From contig NZ_BCSV01000003.1 in assembly GCF_001571045.1 (NCBI RefSeq), forward strand, positions 62,001 to 126,000: a stretch of DNA of 64,000 bases. Reading direction: 5' to 3'. Position 1 is the stretch's first letter, and each line of letters begins with the position of its first letter. The stretch comes from Curtobacterium ammoniigenes NBRC 101786. GTDB taxonomy: Bacteria > Actinomycetota > Actinomycetes > Actinomycetales > Microbacteriaceae. The notes beneath the pieces are model-generated. The model searched no databases. It was not told where the DNA came from and worked only from the letters and a program-made list of their open reading frames with translations. Shown here piece after piece: positions 61,737-64,000 of this stretch. Both the position numbers and the translations under genes were made by a program.

Positions 61737-62557
61737 AGACTGAGCTCGGCGTCGAGCGCATCCTGTCGGCGGGCGACCGCGCGGTCGTGGAACCACGACA
61801 CCAGACATGCCGCGAGATAGAGCAGCATCAGCGGGACGGCGAGCAGGAACATCGAGATGATGTCCGCCGACGGGGTCACCAGAGCGGTGAAGACGAGGAT
61901 TGCGAGAATCGCGATACGCCAGGACTTCAAGATCGCCCGCGCGGACACGACGCCGACGTAGTTGAGCAAGACGAGGAACACCGGCAGCACGAACGCGACA
62001 CCGACAGCGATCACGAGCTTGATGACGAAGTTGTAGTACGACTTTGCATCGACGATCGAGACGTCTTGTTTCGAGACGAAGCTTCCGAGGATGCCGACGA
62101 TGTGCGGCAGAACGTACCAGCCCGCGAAACAGCCGCCGAGGAACAGCGGGATCGCCGACCCGAGGAAACCGATGGCGTAATTGCGCTCCTTCCGCACGAG
62201 CGCAGGCACGACGAACGCCCAAATCTGATACAGCCAGACCGGACTGGCGATGATCACGCCGACGGTGACAGCGATCTCGAGCCGCAGGTCGAAGGCGCCC
62301 GTGATCACCGGGAAGTTCAGCTCGGCGGTGTGACCGCCCTCGGAATGCGCCAGGGCCGTGACCGGGGCTCGGAGTCGGTCGAGCACCCACGGTGTGACGA
62401 ACCAGCCGGCCACCGCGCCGATCGCCACCGCGATGACGGCGCGGAACATGCGCTTGCGGAACTCGACCAGGTGCGCTCCGAGTGACATGCGTCCTTCGGG
62501 ATCCTGGCGGGATCGTCCGGAGCGGCCCGGGCCCTTGCGCGGGGTCGTCGTGGCCAT
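61733..62557 (-). CDS. tatC: Sec-independent protein translocase TatC
   Basis: A 274-residue six-helix subunit that recognises twin-arginine signal peptides. The N-terminal MSLGAHLVEFRKRMFRAVIA contains the conserved HLxELRxR with the Leu-Arg site. SPVWLYQIWAFVVPALVRKERN and ALVTPSADIISMFLLAVPLM are family signatures. The cytoplasmic tail is basic then acidic. In related genomes tatA lies between pafC and tatC; here the spacing is 15 bases and there is no tatA. Its stop overlaps helY. Confidence 0.95.
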   Translation of the reverse strand: MATTTPRKGPGRSGRSRQDPEGRMSLGAHLVEFRKRMFRAVIAVAIGAVAGWFVTPWVLDRLRAPVTALAHSEGGHTAELNFPVITGAFDLRLEIAVTVGVIIASPVWLYQIWAFVVPALVRKERNYAIGFLGSAIPLFLGGCFAGWYVLPHIVGILGSFVSKQDVSIVDAKSYYNFVIKLVIAVGVAFVLPVFLVLLNYVGVVSARAILKSWRIAILAILVFTALVTPSADIISMFLLAVPLMLLYLAACLVSWFHDRAVARRQDALDAELSL

Positions 62558-62572
62558 GTGCGGCAGTCTACG

Positions 62573-63568
62573 TCACGCGGTTCGTGAGGACGATGCCGTG
62601 TTCGCGGCGAGCGCGTTCTCCGCGAACACGCGCACAGCGGCCCGTGCTGCTGGCGGATCGAGCACGACCGCGCGCCCCGGCAGCCCTGCGACGAGGCGGG
62701 TGACACCGTCGAATCCTGCGGAGGCCGCAAGACGGATCCGGACGCGACCGGCGCCATCCGGCGCGTCCGCGGTGTCCGCGAGGTAGTCCGCGACCAGCGG
62801 AAGCGATGACGAATCCAGCTCGACGGTGACGATGATGTCGTCCGCCGAGCGCTGGAACAGCGTGTCCGGGATCGCGCGCGCCTCGGTGTGGGGCTCGGCC
62901 GGCCGGTCATCGACGGCGACCTCGGACATCCGGTCCAGGCGGAAGGTGCGGAGCGCTGCCCGGTCGAGATCCCAGGCGCGGAGGTACCAGTCTGCGTCGA
63001 TGGACTCGACGCGGAGCGGGTCGACGGTCCGGACGCCACCCTGCGAGCGCGGTCCGGCGTATTCGAATCGCAGGCCGTGCCCCGTGCTCATCGCCCTCCG
63101 GATCACCGCCAGGGTGGCGTCGTGCTCATCCCGTCCGACCGCGACGTTCGCCGCGCGGCCTCCTGCCCCTCTGGTGAGCTTCGTCATCAGCGCTCGGATC
63201 GCCTCGCCATCGCCGGCCTCGGGGAGCGCCGAAAGGTACTGCAGGCCTGCGATCAGCGCCGACGCCTCTCGAGCAGAAAGCCGGGGCGCGTCGTCGATCG
63301 CAACGAGGTTCGTCAGGACGATCATGTCGTTCTGCTCGAAATCGTCCCACGCGATGTCGAACAGGTCGCCGTGCTGGTACTGGAGGGTCTCCCCCGGCAC
63401 GCCGGAGACGGCGATCAACTCGACCGCGCGGCGAATGCGGGCGGCGGGAACGCCGAAATGGCGTGCCGCCTCAGCCACCGACACGCGCTCGTGGTCGATC
63501 AGATATGGGACGAGGGCGAGGAGGAAGGTCAGCTTGTCCTGAGCCTGCATCGGCTGACTATCGCTCAT
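62573..63568 (-). CDS. pafC: WYL domain transcriptional regulator PafC
   Basis: A 331-residue regulator. An N-terminal winged helix-turn-helix (about 10-65, LIDHERVSVAEAARHFGVPA then RIRRAVELIA) is followed by a WYL domain (LRFEYAGPRSQGGVRTVDPL, DADWYLRAWDLDRAALRTFRL) and a WCX extension. PafB and PafC form a heterodimer activating the LexA-independent DNA-damage response in mycobacteria, probably sensing single-stranded DNA through WYL. The ATG overlaps the pafB stop (ATGA). Confidence 0.93.
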   Translation of the reverse strand: MSDSQPMQAQDKLTFLLALVPYLIDHERVSVAEAARHFGVPAARIRRAVELIAVSGVPGETLQYQHGDLFDIAWDDFEQNDMIVLTNLVAIDDAPRLSAREASALIAGLQYLSALPEAGDGEAIRALMTKLTRGAGGRAANVAVGRDEHDATLAVIRRAMSTGHGLRFEYAGPRSQGGVRTVDPLRVESIDADWYLRAWDLDRAALRTFRLDRMSEVAVDDRPAEPHTEARAIPDTLFQRSADDIIVTVELDSSSLPLVADYLADTADAPDGAGRVRIRLAASAGFDGVTRLVAGLPGRAVVLDPPAARAAVRVFAENALAANTASSSRTA

Positions 63569-64000
63569 GCGGCATCATCTGTCTGGGCGTGATCGGCGGC
63601 GAGCCGGCGGAATCGGCTGACGAGCCGCTGACGGATCTCGGCGGGTTCGATGACGCGGAGTTCTGCGCCGAACGATGCGAGCTCTTCGACGAGGATCTGC
63701 GGGTCGACGTAATGCACGACCAGCGCGCCGTCCGAGCGCACGGCGGTCCCACGACGCCGGCCGAGTCGGCGTTCGGCGTCCGAGCCGGGCGTTGTCGCGA
63801 CGGTGACGGTTCGCTCGCCCCACAGGCGGTCGAGTTCCGCCAGCGCTCGCTCAGCGGCCCCGGCAGGAGCGACGTGCTTGCCTGCCTCGACCATCCGAAC
63901 CGGGCCGACGATCCGGGAGAGGAGATAGTTCTTCGTTTGCCCAGTCGAGAATTCGAGCGCGGAGAGCATCCAGCGCCCGGCGTGCTGAATCAGTGCCAAC
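63565..64000 (-). CDS. pafB: WYL domain transcriptional regulator PafB (3' part; start outside window)
   Basis: About 145 C-terminal residues are visible. They hold the end of the WYL domain (GRWMLSALEFSTGQTKNYLLSRI, where GRWYL is typically found) and the WCX domain to the stop. The N-terminal helix-turn-helix lies beyond position 64000. It is upstream of pafC with an ATGA overlap, the usual arrangement of this DNA-damage regulator pair. Confidence 0.88.
   Translation of the reverse strand, partial: LALIQHAGRWMLSALEFSTGQTKNYLLSRIVGPVRMVEAGKHVAPAGAAERALAELDRLWGERTVTVATTPGSDAERRLGRRRGTAVRSDGALVVHYVDPQILVEELASFGAELRVIEPAEIRQRLVSRFRRLAADHAQTDDAA

Noticed and set aside
1-64000. tRNA, rRNA, CRISPR array, IS element or prophage
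   Set aside because: No T-loop/acceptor pairings, spaced repeats, transposase, integrase or phage genes were seen in any gap or frame.

Overview
This window is about 64 kb of high-GC chromosome from an actinobacterium, most likely a member of the Microbacteriaceae. The evidence is the rbpA gene, an actinobacterial bc1-aa3 block (ctaE-qcrC-qcrA-qcrB divergent from trpD), a pafB-pafC-tatC-helY-lnt block, and the order thrS-HIT-pdxS-pdxT-yebC-ruvC-ruvA-ruvB-yajC-secD-secF-rel. The thrS block resembles the mycobacterial one, but the phosphatidylinositol/PIM genes that sit between HIT and pdxS in mycobacteria are absent. The family assignment is inference from gene content. I saw no rRNA, tRNA, CRISPR array, insertion sequence or prophage.

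Layout. 1-3692: a four-gene, end-overlapping catabolic operon for four-carbon sugars or sugar acids (DhaKL-type kinase tail, 3-hydroxyacyl-CoA-dehydrogenase-like enzyme, SDR, DUF1537 kinase). 3765-8504: aldo/keto reductase, VOC protein and a coupled gluconeogenic pair, pckG-gap. 8505-9037: a long stretch without a gene. 9038-13201: PRC-barrel protein, secreted SGNH esterase, universal stress protein, an unknown membrane protein and YbaK. 13269-15937: a ClpC-type ATPase behind a heat-shock type control region. 16023-30109: the housekeeping block from apt to rel. 30088-37827: small and accessory genes (AbiEi-like protein, ROK kinase, deoC, a frameshifted SDR-DUF2867 gene, SGNH hydrolase, membrane protein, Stealth protein, phosphodiesterase).

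38022-43423: cytochrome bc1 genes, ctaE and divergent trpD. 43543-48646: glycerol and dihydroxyacetone use, with glpF-glpK divergent from dhaK-dhaL-dhaM across a regulatory region carrying two copies of a 14-bp palindrome. 48659-51841: the most unusual locus, a camelysin/TasA-like secreted protein, a SipW-type signal peptidase, an anchored secreted protein and a secreted RCC1-repeat protein, the last three overlapping end to end. 51935-57522: CDF transporter, MFS transporter, NUDIX, SDR, NfeD plus SPFH pair, rbpA. 57637-64000: lnt, helY, tatC, pafC and the 3' part of pafB.

How the genes connect. Several units feed triose phosphates: the tetrose/tetronate operon, glpFK, dhaKLM and deoC on the input side, gap and pckG on the gluconeogenic side. 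Stress control is visible in DNA: a HAIR (HspR-type) operator and a sigma-H/R-like promoter before clpC, and a sigma-R-like promoter before rbpA. Many gene pairs overlap by ATGA or GTGA. Several start codons lie 6-8 bases after a TANNNT hexamer, which suggests leaderless transcripts.
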